Shown piece after piece: positions 5,696 through 13,889 of a stretch of DNA of 15,927 bases. A program made the translations under genes and the position numbers. Source of the DNA: Chloroflexota bacterium. GTDB lineage: Bacteria; Chloroflexota; Dormibacteria; CF-121. A model generated the notes under the pieces. It was given only the letters and a program-made list of their open reading frames with translations. It was not told where the DNA came from and ran no database searches. Location: assembly GCA_005882525.1 (NCBI GenBank), contig VBGO01000077.1, forward strand, positions 1-15,927, in the 5' to 3' direction. The stretch's first letter is position 1. Each line of letters begins with the position of its first letter.

Positions 5696-7063
5696 ATGTC
5701 GGTGAAGGAGGTGGTGGAGGCGACGCGTGGCCGCTTGCTCGGCGGACCGCATGACGCCAGCTTCAGCCAGCTCTTCATCGATTCCAGGGAGGTCAAGCCG
5801 GGCGGCCTGTTCGTCGCGTTGCGAGGGGAACAGCACGACGGGCACGTCTTCATTGCGCAGGCGGTCGAGCGTGGTGCCACCGGCATCCTCTGCGAGCGTC
5901 CGCCGCAGGGCGCCGAAGGTGCCGCCGTGATCCAGGTCGACGACACCCGCCAGGCGCTCTTCGACATCACCGCCGACCGGCTCTCCCGGCAGGCGCATCC
6001 CATCGTGGCCATCACCGGCAGCGCCGGGAAGACAACCACCAAGGACCTGATCGCGCACGTGCTGGGGCGCCGGCTCCGGGTCCACAAGAGCGAGGGCAAC
6101 CTCAATACCTACACCGGCATCCCGATGACGATCTTTCAGATGGACCCGCGGGACCGGGTGCTGGTCGTGGAGTATGCGATGTCACGGGCCGGCGAGATCC
6201 GCGAATTGACCCGGGTGGCGCCGCCCACTATCGGCGTCGTCCTCAATGTCGGCCTGGCCCACGTAGGCATGCTGGGCTCGATCGAGGCTGTGGCCGCGGC
6301 CAAGCGGGAGCTGGTGGAAGGCCTGGCCCCCGGCGGGCTGGCGGTGCTCAACGCCGATGACCCACGCGTGCGGGCGATGGCGGTGGTGGCCCGCCGCTCC
6401 ACCTTCTTTGGCTTCTCGAATGACGCGACGGTCCGCGCCGAACGGGTCCGTTTGCACGGCCTCGAGGGGAGCACCTTCATGCTGGTCACGCCGCGCGGCA
6501 AAGCCGAGGTCTTTCTCCGGCTGCCCGGCCAGCACAGCATCTCGAATGCGCTGGCCGCCGCCGCCGTCGCCCTCGAGTTCGAGTTCGACGCGCCGGCGAT
6601 CGCGTCCGCCCTCCACGGTTTTGCGCCACCGGCCCGGCGGATGAACATCGTGACCGGGCGCAATGGCGCCACCGTCATCGACGACTCCTATAACGCGAGT
6701 CCCGGCTCGATGCAGGCGGCGCTCCAGGTGCTTCAGCTCGCGCCCCGGGGCGCCCTCAAAGTGGCGGTGCTCGGCGACATGCTGGAGCTGGGCGAGCAGG
6801 CGGAGCGGGCCCACGAGGAGATCGGCTCGCTTGTCGGGAAAACGGCTGACGTTCTGATCGCGCTGGGGCAATTCGCCCCACGCATGGTGCAGTCGGCGCG
6901 ACGAGCGGGCCTGCCGACCGATCGCGCTTACGTCGTGGAGAGTGCCGAGGCGGCCGTGGCGGCCGTGACCCCGCTGCTCACCGCCCAAACGCAGGTGCTG
7001 GTCAAGGGCTCGCGCGGGATGCGGCTGGAGCGCGTCGTCGAGCAAATTCGGGAGGCGCGATGA
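5696..7063 (+). CDS. murF: UDP-N-acetylmuramoyl-tripeptide--D-alanyl-D-alanine ligase MurF
   Basis: 455-residue ATP-dependent cytoplasmic ligase that adds D-Ala-D-Ala to UDP-MurNAc-tripeptide. The N-terminal domain has IDSREVKPGGLFVALRGEQH. The central domain has the P-loop ITGSAGKTTTKDL (Lys112), EGNLNTYTGIP, and a VLNVGLAHVGMLGS segment. The C-terminal domain has DDSYNASPGSMQAAL, VAVLGDMLELGEQAERAHEE and LVKGSRGMRLERVV. These last motifs separate MurF from MurE. I chose ATG 5696, preceded by GTGAGG eight bases upstream. The frame stays open further up (to 5585), but that stretch is serine/proline/arginine-rich, repeat-derived sequence. VVEYAMSRAGEI replaces the more usual E-x-G-x-N-x-x-GEI. 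The gene ends with an ATGA overlap with mraY. Confidence 0.95.
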   Translation: MSVKEVVEATRGRLLGGPHDASFSQLFIDSREVKPGGLFVALRGEQHDGHVFIAQAVERGATGILCERPPQGAEGAAVIQVDDTRQALFDITADRLSRQAHPIVAITGSAGKTTTKDLIAHVLGRRLRVHKSEGNLNTYTGIPMTIFQMDPRDRVLVVEYAMSRAGEIRELTRVAPPTIGVVLNVGLAHVGMLGSIEAVAAAKRELVEGLAPGGLAVLNADDPRVRAMAVVARRSTFFGFSNDATVRAERVRLHGLEGSTFMLVTPRGKAEVFLRLPGQHSISNALAAAAVALEFEFDAPAIASALHGFAPPARRMNIVTGRNGATVIDDSYNASPGSMQAALQVLQLAPRGALKVAVLGDMLELGEQAERAHEEIGSLVGKTADVLIALGQFAPRMVQSARRAGLPTDRAYVVESAEAAVAAVTPLLTAQTQVLVKGSRGMRLERVVEQIREAR

Positions 7064-8013
7064 CGCCGCTGCTGGTCTTTGTCGCGGCGTTGATCCTGAG
7101 CGCGCTCGTCTTCCCGGCGGCGATCGGGCAGCTGGCCCGGGCGCGGATGGGTCAGCAGATCCGTGAAGAAGGCCCGGTCGCGCACCACGGCAAGGCCGGG
7201 ACGCCAACCGCCGGCGGCGTCGTCTTCATTCTGGTGGCGCTTGTGCTGTATCTTGCGGCCGACCGCTCGCTGGCGGGCGGCTTCGTACTGATCGCGCTTG
7301 TGTTGGGCGGGGCCCTTGGCTTCATCGACGACTTCTCGGCGATTCGTGGCGGCCGCAACCTGGGCCTTCGGGCCCGGCAGAAGATCGTGATCCAGCTGGC
7401 CACCGGCGCGCTGCTCGGCTACCTCGCGCTCCGCTGGGGCTTGACCAGCCAGCTCGTCCCACTCGACGGACGGCACGCGCTCGGCGGCTGGATCATCCTG
7501 GTCAGCGCCCTGGCGGTGGCCGCCGGCTCCAACGCCTTCAACCTGACGGACGGCAGCGATGGCCTGGCCGCCGGGGCCGGCGCCATCACCTTCGGCGCAC
7601 TCGCCCTGATCGCCGTGCTCCAGCATCGGCCCGGGGCGGGCTTGATGCCGGCCATCCTTGCCGGCGTCCTGACGGGGTTCCTTTTCTACAACCTCTTTCC
7701 CGCGCGGCTCTTCATGGGTGACACCGGGAGCCTCGCTCTGGGGACGGCGATGGTCGCCGCCGCCATCACCACCGGCTTCCTCTGGTATCTGCCGCTGCTG
7801 GCACTGGTGTTCGTGATCGAGACGGTCTCCGTGATCGCGCAGGTGGCGAGCTTCAAGATGACCGGCAAGCGGATCATCCGGATGTCGCCCCTGCACAACC
7901 ATTTCATCGTCTCCGGTTGGCGCGAGACGCCCCTCGCCCTGTGGTTCTGGACCGGCTCGCTGGTCGCCGCCGTGCTGGCGCTGGCGCTGTCCCGGCCGGG
8001 TCTGGCGGCCTAG
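7060..8013 (+). CDS. mraY: Phospho-N-acetylmuramoyl-pentapeptide-transferase MraY
   Basis: 317-residue polytopic membrane enzyme that transfers phospho-MurNAc-pentapeptide from UDP to undecaprenyl phosphate, making lipid I. Motifs in order: HHGKAGTPTAGG near residue 43; GFIDDFSAI with the metal/lipid-binding pair Asp90-Asp91; NLTDGSDGLAAG with Asp164 and Asp167; RLFMGDTGSLALG near 218; and SPLHNHFIVSGWRE near 273, the MraY-specific C-terminal loop. About ten membrane helices fit the pattern. It is slightly shorter than the common 320-360, mainly at the N-terminus. The ATG overlaps the murF stop (ATGA at 7060-7063) and the TAG stop is one base before the murD start, so expression is tightly coupled. 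Confidence 0.96.
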   Translation: MTPLLVFVAALILSALVFPAAIGQLARARMGQQIREEGPVAHHGKAGTPTAGGVVFILVALVLYLAADRSLAGGFVLIALVLGGALGFIDDFSAIRGGRNLGLRARQKIVIQLATGALLGYLALRWGLTSQLVPLDGRHALGGWIILVSALAVAAGSNAFNLTDGSDGLAAGAGAITFGALALIAVLQHRPGAGLMPAILAGVLTGFLFYNLFPARLFMGDTGSLALGTAMVAAAITTGFLWYLPLLALVFVIETVSVIAQVASFKMTGKRIIRMSPLHNHFIVSGWRETPLALWFWTGSLVAAVLALALSRPGLAA

Positions 8014-8014
8014 G

Positions 8015-9373
8015 GTGTTGACCGAGACCAAGGGGCGGCGGGCGCTCATCCTCGGTTACGGCCGGAGTGGGCGGGCCGCCGCATCCTTCATTGCCGGTCG
8101 CGGCGGATCGGTCCGGGTCGTCGACCGCGCCGACACGCCGGAGTTGCGCGCAGACCTGGAGCGGGCGGGGATCGCCGCTCGCCTGGGCGGCTACGACACG
8201 GAGGATCTGAACGGCAGCGACCTCCTGGTGGTCAGCCCCGGCGTGGCATGGGACGCCCCCCTGGTGGAGGCGGCCCGCCGGCGGGGGATCGAAGTCACCA
8301 GCGAAATCGACCTCTTCTTCCGCGCCTGTCCCTCCCGAATTGCCGGGATCACCGGGACCAACGGGAAGACGACCACCACAGCGCTCATCGCCGAGCTGCT
8401 TCGTGCGGGCGGCCTGCGAGTGATGCGGGGCGGCAACATCGGCGAGCCGGTGCTCGACCGCATCGACCAGCTCCGCCCGGACGATTGGGTCGTACTGGAG
8501 CTCAGTAGCTTTCAGCTGGAGTCGATCACCCGGCCGCGGCTGCAGATCGGCGTCGTGCTGAACATCACTCCCGATCATCTCGATCGCCACAAGTCCTTCG
8601 AGCACTACGTCGAGATCAAGGCCCGCGCCGTTGGCTTCATGCAACCCGACGACCATGCGGTCCTGAACGTCGATGACCCGGTCTGTGCGGCGATGCGATC
8701 GAAGACCGCCGGCGAGGTGATCGCCTTTGGCCTCCACCAGCCGGTCGACCGCGGTGTCAGCCTCCATGATGGCTGGATCACGATCGCCCAGACCGGAAAT
8801 CCGGATCGGGTGCTGCCGGCCGCAGACGTACCGCTGCCCGGTGAGCACAATCTGAGCAATGTGATGGCCGCGCTGGGCGCCGGCCACGCGGCGGGCGTTG
8901 CCGTCGAACGGATGGCCGACGCCGTCCGGCAGTTCAAAGCCGTCGAGCACCGGCTCGAACCGGTCGGGACCTTCAAGGGGGTCCGTTGGTACAACGACTC
9001 GAAGGCAACCAACCCCGATTCGACCTATAAAGCCCTGGCCGCCTTCAACGAGCCGATCATCCTGATCGCCGGCGGCCGGAACAAGGGGATTGAGATCGAA
9101 CCGCTGGCGCGTGCGATCGCCGGCCGGGTGGCGGCGCTGGTGACGATCGGGGAGACGGGCGAGGAGTTGGCCCGCCGGACCCGGGATGCCGGGCTCCATC
9201 GAGTCGAGCGTGCGGCAGACCTCGCCGATGCGGTCCGCAAGGCGGCCGCCCTGGCCGCGCCTGGATCCGTCGTCCTGCTCTCACCCGCCTTCACGAGCTA
9301 CGACATGTTCCGCGACTACGAGGACCGGGGGCGACGCTTCAAGAGCACCGTGCTGGCGGAGCTCAGCCAGTGA
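8015..9373 (+). CDS. murD: UDP-N-acetylmuramoyl-L-alanine--D-glutamate ligase MurD
   Basis: 452-residue cytoplasmic ligase adding D-glutamate to UDP-MurNAc-L-Ala. The N-terminal Rossmann-like domain starts ALILGYGRSGRAAASFI. The ATP domain has ITGTNGKTTTTALIAELL (Lys118), GGNIGEPVLD, VLELSSFQLESI and LNITPDHLDRHKSFEHYVEI. GEHNLSNVMAALGAG follows. The C-terminal domain has VRWYNDSKATNPDSTYKAL, ILIAGGRNKGIE and the end motif LLSPAFTSYDMFRDYEDRG. These fit MurD rather than the other Mur ligases. It starts at GTG 8015, one base after mraY, and a TTG is the next codon. The stop forms a GTGA overlap with ftsW. Confidence 0.96.
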   Translation: MLTETKGRRALILGYGRSGRAAASFIAGRGGSVRVVDRADTPELRADLERAGIAARLGGYDTEDLNGSDLLVVSPGVAWDAPLVEAARRRGIEVTSEIDLFFRACPSRIAGITGTNGKTTTTALIAELLRAGGLRVMRGGNIGEPVLDRIDQLRPDDWVVLELSSFQLESITRPRLQIGVVLNITPDHLDRHKSFEHYVEIKARAVGFMQPDDHAVLNVDDPVCAAMRSKTAGEVIAFGLHQPVDRGVSLHDGWITIAQTGNPDRVLPAADVPLPGEHNLSNVMAALGAGHAAGVAVERMADAVRQFKAVEHRLEPVGTFKGVRWYNDSKATNPDSTYKALAAFNEPIILIAGGRNKGIEIEPLARAIAGRVAALVTIGETGEELARRTRDAGLHRVERAADLADAVRKAAALAAPGSVVLLSPAFTSYDMFRDYEDRGRRFKSTVLAELSQ

Positions 9374-10527
9374 GGGCACGGGCGGCGCTCGAGCTGCCGG
9401 CCGCCCGCCGCACGCTGGCGTCGACCCGGCTCTGGCGTCGTGGCGACCGGGCGCTCCTGCTTGCCGTCGGGACCCTGACGGCCTTCGGGATGGTGATGGT
9501 GTTTTCCGCCTCCGAGGTGCAGGGCTGGCTGTGGTTCCACAACGCGGCCTACTACTTCGAACGGCAGATCATGTGGCTGGCGCTGGGGGTCGCCCTGCTC
9601 TGGGCCGGAGCCCACCTCGATTACCACCGGTTGCGCCCCCTCGCCTGGCCGCTGGCACTGGGGACGGTCGCGCTCCTGGTCGTCGTGCTCCTGCCGCATT
9701 TCGGCGTCGAGGTCAACGGCGCCCGGCGCTGGCTGCGGCTGGGGCCGATGCAGATGCAACCGGCGGAGCTGGCCAAGGTCGCCGCCATCATCTTTATGGC
9801 GCTCTGGCTGGAGCGCCATCGGGGACGGCTCGGGTCCCTCGAAGACGGCGTCGTTCCTTTCCTCGCGCTGCTCGGCCTCGTGACCCTGCTGGTCATTCTC
9901 GAGCGAGACCTCGGCACCACCCTGATCATCGCCGGCATCCTGTTGTCGCAGTTTCTGGTGGCGGGCGGGCACAAGCGGCACGTGCTCCTGCTGGCCCTGA
10001 TCATCGGGCTGGATGGAGCCCTACCGTTTGCATCGCATCCTCGCCTTTGTCGATCCCTGGTCGGATCCTCTCAACACCGGCTTTCAGGCGATCCAGTCCG
10101 TGGTGGCGCTCGGCTCGGGCGGCATCACGGGTCTCGGGCTGGGGCAGAGCATTCAGAAGTATCAGTGGCTGCCCTTCGCCCATACCGATTTCATCTTCGC
10201 CATCGTCGGCGAGGAGACCGGCCTGATCGGCACCAGCGCCGTTCTTGCCCTCTTTGCGCTCTTCACCTATCGCGGCTACCGGGTGGCGCTCAAGGCCCCC
10301 GATGCCTTCGGGTCCTTGCTCGCCTGTGGGGTCACGACCTGGATCGCCTTCCAGGCGATGATCAACATCGCGGCCGTCACCGTCACCCTGCCGACGACCG
10401 GGATTCCGCTGCCCTTCATCAGCTATGGTGGCTCCTCATTGGCGATCACGCTGCTCGCGGTCGGCATACTGATGAACGTCTCGACCCAGAGCGAGAAGGT
10501 TGGATGGATACGGCATGCGAGTATTGA
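9370..10527 (+). CDS. ftsW: FtsW, N-terminal half (frame lost near 10015)
   Basis: SEDS-family lipid II polymerase of the septum, FtsI's partner. From GTG 9370 (GTGA overlap with murD) to about 10014 this frame reads as FtsW. Helix 1 contains GMVMVFSAS. HFGVEVNGARRWLRLGP is followed by MQMQPAELAKVAAIIFMALW, ILERDLGTTLIIAGILLSQF, VAGGHKRH and VLLLALIIGLD. After that the frame turns into arginine/serine/glycine-rich sequence with no family likeness (ALPFASHPRLCRSLVG and onward) up to TGA 10525-10527. The true continuation EPYRLHRI begins at 10016 in the +1 frame. The last good helix seems about seven residues short compared with E. coli FtsW as I recall it. A deletion of about 20 nt (or an assembly error of that size) would explain both the shortfall and the frame change. 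Confidence 0.8.
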   Translation: MRARAALELPAARRTLASTRLWRRGDRALLLAVGTLTAFGMVMVFSASEVQGWLWFHNAAYYFERQIMWLALGVALLWAGAHLDYHRLRPLAWPLALGTVALLVVVLLPHFGVEVNGARRWLRLGPMQMQPAELAKVAAIIFMALWLERHRGRLGSLEDGVVPFLALLGLVTLLVILERDLGTTLIIAGILLSQFLVAGGHKRHVLLLALIIGLDGALPFASHPRLCRSLVGSSQHRLSGDPVRGGARLGRHHGSRAGAEHSEVSVAALRPYRFHLRHRRRGDRPDRHQRRSCPLCALHLSRLPGGAQGPRCLRVLARLWGHDLDRLPGDDQHRGRHRHPADDRDSAALHQLWWLLIGDHAARGRHTDERLDPEREGWMDTACEY

Positions 10528-10603
10528 TCTCGGGCGGCGGCACGGGCGGACACTTGTTCCCGGCGATCGCCGTCGCCCAGGCCCTGTCCCGGAAAGATCC
10601 TGA
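10013..10603 (+). CDS. ftsW: FtsW, C-terminal half in a shifted frame
   Basis: The second part of FtsW, read in the +1 frame relative to the first half. It opens with EPYRLHRILAFVDPWSDP, then GFQAIQSVVALGSGGITGLG. QYQWLPFAHTDFIFAIVGEE-type sequence follows and contains the Asp equivalent to catalytic Asp297 of E. coli FtsW (codon 10187-10189). Next come a helix, a WIAFQAMINIAAV helix and LPFISYGGSSLAITLLAVGI. The frame is open only from 10001 (TGA at 9998-10000), and the ATG at 10013 is probably not a real start. The conserved LPE before the HTD motif is LPF here. The tail after GILMNVSTQSEKVG runs 89 nt into murG. Taken alone this piece could not be an active polymerase. Confidence 0.75.
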   Translation: MEPYRLHRILAFVDPWSDPLNTGFQAIQSVVALGSGGITGLGLGQSIQKYQWLPFAHTDFIFAIVGEETGLIGTSAVLALFALFTYRGYRVALKAPDAFGSLLACGVTTWIAFQAMINIAAVTVTLPTTGIPLPFISYGGSSLAITLLAVGILMNVSTQSEKVGWIRHASIDLGRRHGRTLVPGDRRRPGPVPERS

Positions 10604-11594
10604 CGTCAGCATCCTCTTCGCCGGCCGCCGCACCGGGATCGAAGCCAGAACCGTCGCCAGTTACGGCATGCGATTCGCCGCCGTCCCTGCCGCGCCCCTC
10701 TACACCCAGGAGATCTGGCGGAACTGGAAACTCCCACCCGTCCTGGGCGTCGCGCTCTGGCAATCGTGGCGCCTGATCGACCGGTTCAAGCCTGATGCCG
10801 TCTTTGGAACGGGCGGCTACGTGAGCGTCCCACTGATCGCCGCCGCCGGCCTGGCCCGCGTCCCGGTCGTCCTCCAGGAACAGAACCTGATGCCCGGGCG
10901 TGCCACGCGCGTACTGTCTCGTTTCGCCAGGCGGGTGGCCATCGCCTACCCTGAATCGGCGCGATATCTGCATGCGTCGACGGTGGTGACCGGCACACCG
11001 GTGCGGACGGAATTCTGGCGTCAAAAAGAGAATTTCGCCAGCCTGCCGCGGAGCATCCTGGTGCTGGGCGGCAGCCAGGGTGCGCATCGCATTAACCAGG
11101 CCGTGGCCGACGCCCTTCCGTCGCTGCTGCAGCGGCCGGACCTTACGATCGTGCACCAAACGGGTGAACGCGAGATCGGCACCATGCAATCGCTCAAGGC
11201 CAGCCTCCCGGCGCCGGGGGCGGACCGTTATCAGCCGTTCGCGTTTGCCAGCGACCTCGCCGACCGGATCCGAGCCGCTGACCTGGTCGTCAGCCGCGCC
11301 GGCGCCAGCACGCTCAGCGAGGTGAGCGCGATTGGGATCCCGATGGTGCTGATCCCGTACCCCTATGCCGGTGGGCACCAGCGCCTGAATGTGGCGCCGT
11401 ACGAGGCGGCGGAGGCCGCGATCGTAATCTCGGACGACCAGGCCGACGGTGGCCGGCTCCTCCGCGAGCTCACCTCGATCATCGATGACCCGGTCAGATA
11501 TCGCAAGATGGTCGAGGCCATGCAGGGATTAGGACGGCCCTACGCCGCCGAGGAGGTGGCGAGGCTCATCGAATCGGTGGCGCGGCAGCACTGA
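10515..11594 (+). CDS. murG: UDP-N-acetylglucosamine--N-acetylmuramyl-(pentapeptide) pyrophosphoryl-undecaprenol GlcNAc transferase MurG
   Basis: 359-residue GT28 glycosyltransferase, peripheral on the inner face of the membrane, which adds GlcNAc to lipid I to make lipid II. The first glycine loop is MRVLISGGGTGGHLFPAIAV at the very N-terminus. Then come GTGGYVSVPLIAAA, LQEQNLMPGRATRVLSRFA, LVLGGSQGAHRINQA, the UDP-GlcNAc site VVSRAGASTLSEVSA, and PYPYAGGHQRLN. I chose ATG 10515 because it puts the loop at the start as in other MurG proteins; a TTG at 10500 would add five residues. GGATGG at about 10502-10507 may be its ribosome-binding site. The start lies inside the ftsW tail. The stop overlaps murC as TGATG. 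Confidence 0.95.
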   Translation: MRVLISGGGTGGHLFPAIAVAQALSRKDPDVSILFAGRRTGIEARTVASYGMRFAAVPAAPLYTQEIWRNWKLPPVLGVALWQSWRLIDRFKPDAVFGTGGYVSVPLIAAAGLARVPVVLQEQNLMPGRATRVLSRFARRVAIAYPESARYLHASTVVTGTPVRTEFWRQKENFASLPRSILVLGGSQGAHRINQAVADALPSLLQRPDLTIVHQTGEREIGTMQSLKASLPAPGADRYQPFAFASDLADRIRAADLVVSRAGASTLSEVSAIGIPMVLIPYPYAGGHQRLNVAPYEAAEAAIVISDDQADGGRLLRELTSIIDDPVRYRKMVEAMQGLGRPYAAEEVARLIESVARQH

Positions 11595-12994
11595 TGCGGA
11601 TCCACTTCATCGGCATCTGCGGCTACGCGGTCTCCGGGCTGGCGCTCGTGGCCAAACAGCTCGGTCACGACGTGACCGGGTCGGACGAGGATGCCTATCC
11701 GCCCACCACGGAGATCCTGACCCGGGCGGGAATCAAGTGGGTCGACGGCCATGCGGCTGGGAATGTCATGCGCTGGGGGAAGCCCGACCTGGTCGTCCAG
11801 GGCAACCAGGTGCGCGACGGCAATCCGGAGACCGAGGCCGCGCGCCGGCATCACATTCGGCTCGTCAGTGAGGCCGAATACTGGGGTGAGCTGACAGCCG
11901 ATCGCTTTCGCATCGTGGTGGCCGGCTCGGCGGGAAAGACGACCACCGCCAGCTTGATCGCCTGGATCCTGCGCGTCGCCGGACGCAACCCGGGGTTCCG
12001 GCTCGGGATGGTCGCGCGTGACCTCGGCACGGCGGCGGCCTGGGGTACCGGGCGAGAGTTCGTCTTCGAGGGCGACGAGTACACCTCGGCCGTCTTCGAT
12101 CCGCGGCCCAAGTTCCTGCATTTCTCGCCGCAGCTGGCAGTGCTCACCAACATCGATTGGGACCACCCGGATGTCTTTCCGGATCCGGCGGCCTACGAGG
12201 CGGTGTTTCGTCAGCTGCTCGAGGACCTCGGCCCAGAGGACCGGTTGATCGCGAATTCGGACGATCCGATCGTGCGGCGGCTGCTCAGCCGGACGCGCGC
12301 GAATGTCGAGACCTACGGCCTCCGTGGCGGCGCCGACTGGCACGGGCGCGACGTCCAGATCGAAGGCGATGGCATGCGCTTCACCGCATGGCACGAAGGA
12401 AAGGTGCTCGCGGTCGTCACCACCCGGCTTCCAGGGGAACACAACGCGGCGAATGCATTAGCGGCGCTCGCCGCCAGCGTCCGGGTCGGCGTGCCGGTAT
12501 CCGCCGCCGTGGATGCCATCGGCAGGTTCCAGGGGGTCAGCCGGCGATTCGAGGTGCGCGGCCAGGTGCGCGGCGTCACCCTGGTCGACGACTACGCGCA
12601 CAATCCGGCGAAGGTGCGCGCCACGCTGCAGGCGGCGCAGGACCGGTTTCATCCAGGGCGCGTGCTCGCCTGCTTCGTGCCGCATACCTACTCGCGCACC
12701 CGGAGCCTGCTCGACGCCTACGCGGACGCCTTCCAGGGCTGCGCCCTGGTCGTGATCGGCCCGATCGAGCCGGCCCGCGAGCGTCGCCAGGCCCACTCGG
12801 TCACCTCGCAGGACCTGGCCAACGTGATCCGTGGCGCCGGCGACGTGGTGACGGCGGATTCGGCCCGCTCCGCGGCCTACAAACTGGCCTCGGCGGCGCG
12901 GTCGGGCGACGTCATCGTCTGTATGTCGGTGCGCGGCTTCGACGACGTCATCGCGAAAACTGTCGAGGTGCTGGAGCGCTCGCCGGTTGCCTGA
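11594..12994 (+). CDS. murC: MurC-slot Mur ligase (UDP-MurNAc--L-alanine ligase, Mpl-like features)
   Basis: 466-residue Mur ligase in the position of murC, expected to join L-alanine to UDP-MurNAc. The N-terminal domain MRIHFIGICGYAVSGLALVA, then AYPPTTEILTRAGI and GNPETEAARRHHI, resembles Mpl (tripeptide ligase) as well as MurC. The P-loop is AGSAGKTTTASLIAW (Lys115), not the GTHGKT usual in MurC. The middle segment FEGDEYTSAVFDPRPKFLHF (Asp161-Glu162) and LTNIDWDHPDVF (His191) are strongly Mpl-like. The C-terminal domain VDDYAHNPAKVRATL and FVPHTYSRTRSLLDAYADAF is MurC-like. Since no other MurC is seen in this cluster, I infer a MurC role, but substrate specificity is open. It starts at ATG 11594, sharing one base with the murG stop, and overlaps murB by 8 nt. 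Confidence 0.8.
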   Translation: MRIHFIGICGYAVSGLALVAKQLGHDVTGSDEDAYPPTTEILTRAGIKWVDGHAAGNVMRWGKPDLVVQGNQVRDGNPETEAARRHHIRLVSEAEYWGELTADRFRIVVAGSAGKTTTASLIAWILRVAGRNPGFRLGMVARDLGTAAAWGTGREFVFEGDEYTSAVFDPRPKFLHFSPQLAVLTNIDWDHPDVFPDPAAYEAVFRQLLEDLGPEDRLIANSDDPIVRRLLSRTRANVETYGLRGGADWHGRDVQIEGDGMRFTAWHEGKVLAVVTTRLPGEHNAANALAALAASVRVGVPVSAAVDAIGRFQGVSRRFEVRGQVRGVTLVDDYAHNPAKVRATLQAAQDRFHPGRVLACFVPHTYSRTRSLLDAYADAFQGCALVVIGPIEPARERRQAHSVTSQDLANVIRGAGDVVTADSARSAAYKLASAARSGDVIVCMSVRGFDDVIAKTVEVLERSPVA

Positions 12995-13889
12995 CGCCTG
13001 GCTGGCCTCGTATCCCGGCGTTCGGGAACGCGAGCCGCTGGCCCCCCTCAGCTGGTACGGGATTGGCGGGCGGGCCCGGTTTTTTCTCGAGCTCGCGGAC
13101 GATGGGCCCCTGCCCGAGCTGGTGGCGCGGCTCAATACCGAGCGCCAGCCGTACCGGGTGATCGGCGCCGCCAGCAACACGCTCTTCGCCGCCGAGGAGC
13201 TCGCGGGATTGACGATCAAGCTGGTCAACCGGCGCCTCTCGATCGACGGCGGCAAGATCTCGGTGACGGCCGGCTACCTGATGCCGAAGCTCGCGGCGGA
13301 GGCGGCCAGGGCGGGCCGGGCCGGCCTGGAGTTTGCCGCCGGGGTGCCGGGGAGCGTGGGGGGCTCGGTCGTCGGCAATGCGGGGGCCTTCGGTGGCGAG
13401 GTGCAGGACTGCCTGAGTCGAGTCGAGGCGATTGACCCGCAGGGCCGCCGGCACACGTTGACCGCCGCCGAGTGTGGGTTTGATTACCGCGATTCCAGCT
13501 TCAAAAGCGCGCGCGCCGGATGGGTTATCCTTCTGGCGACATTCCGGACCACGGATGACACGCCGGCCCAGGTGCGGGCGCGACTGCTGGATGTGCAAAA
13601 GCACCGGCGTGCGACGCAGCCGATCGAGCAACGGAGCCTGGGGAGCACCTTCAAGAACCCGCCCGGTGATTCCGCCGGCCGGCTGATCGAGGCCAGCGGG
13701 CTCAAAGGCTTTCGGATCGGCGGCGCCCAGGTCTCGCCGAAGCATGCAAATTTCATCGTCAACCTGGGGGAAGCCAGCGCGGATGACGTGCTAGCCTTAA
13801 TGGCCGAGATGCGGAATCGCGTCTTCGAACGGTTCGGCATCGAGCTCGAACCGGAGATCCGCGTCATCGGCCGGGCGCCGGCCGCATGA
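12987..13889 (+). CDS. murB: UDP-N-acetylenolpyruvoylglucosamine reductase MurB
   Basis: 300-residue FAD-dependent cytoplasmic reductase making UDP-MurNAc with NADPH. FAD-domain motifs: SWYGIGGRARFFLEL near residue 22, VIGAASNTLFAAEELAG near 58 (GxGSN in most relatives, GAASN here), and FAAGVPGSVGGSVVGNAGAF near 117. Catalytic residues: Arg168 in DYRDSS, Ser220 in LGSTFKNP, and Glu290 in LEPEIRV. The FKNP form and the GLKGFRIGGAQVSPKHANFI segment place it in type II MurB, which lacks the extra loop of the E. coli enzyme. The start is TTG 12987, eight bases into the murC end, with GGAG at 12973-12976; no ATG or GTG is close by. The stop forms ATGA with ddl. Confidence 0.95.
   Translation: MPDAWLASYPGVREREPLAPLSWYGIGGRARFFLELADDGPLPELVARLNTERQPYRVIGAASNTLFAAEELAGLTIKLVNRRLSIDGGKISVTAGYLMPKLAAEAARAGRAGLEFAAGVPGSVGGSVVGNAGAFGGEVQDCLSRVEAIDPQGRRHTLTAAECGFDYRDSSFKSARAGWVILLATFRTTDDTPAQVRARLLDVQKHRRATQPIEQRSLGSTFKNPPGDSAGRLIEASGLKGFRIGGAQVSPKHANFIVNLGEASADDVLALMAEMRNRVFERFGIELEPEIRVIGRAPAA

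Noticed and set aside
7904..9199. 431-codon minus-strand open frame opposite murD
   Set aside because: Same type of antisense shadow; the plus strand has all MurD motifs.
9998..10016. Programmed +1 ribosomal frameshift in ftsW
   Set aside because: No recognised slippery codon or stop-driven site is present at the junction, and the apparent loss of about seven residues from the helix points to a deletion. I cannot fully exclude it.
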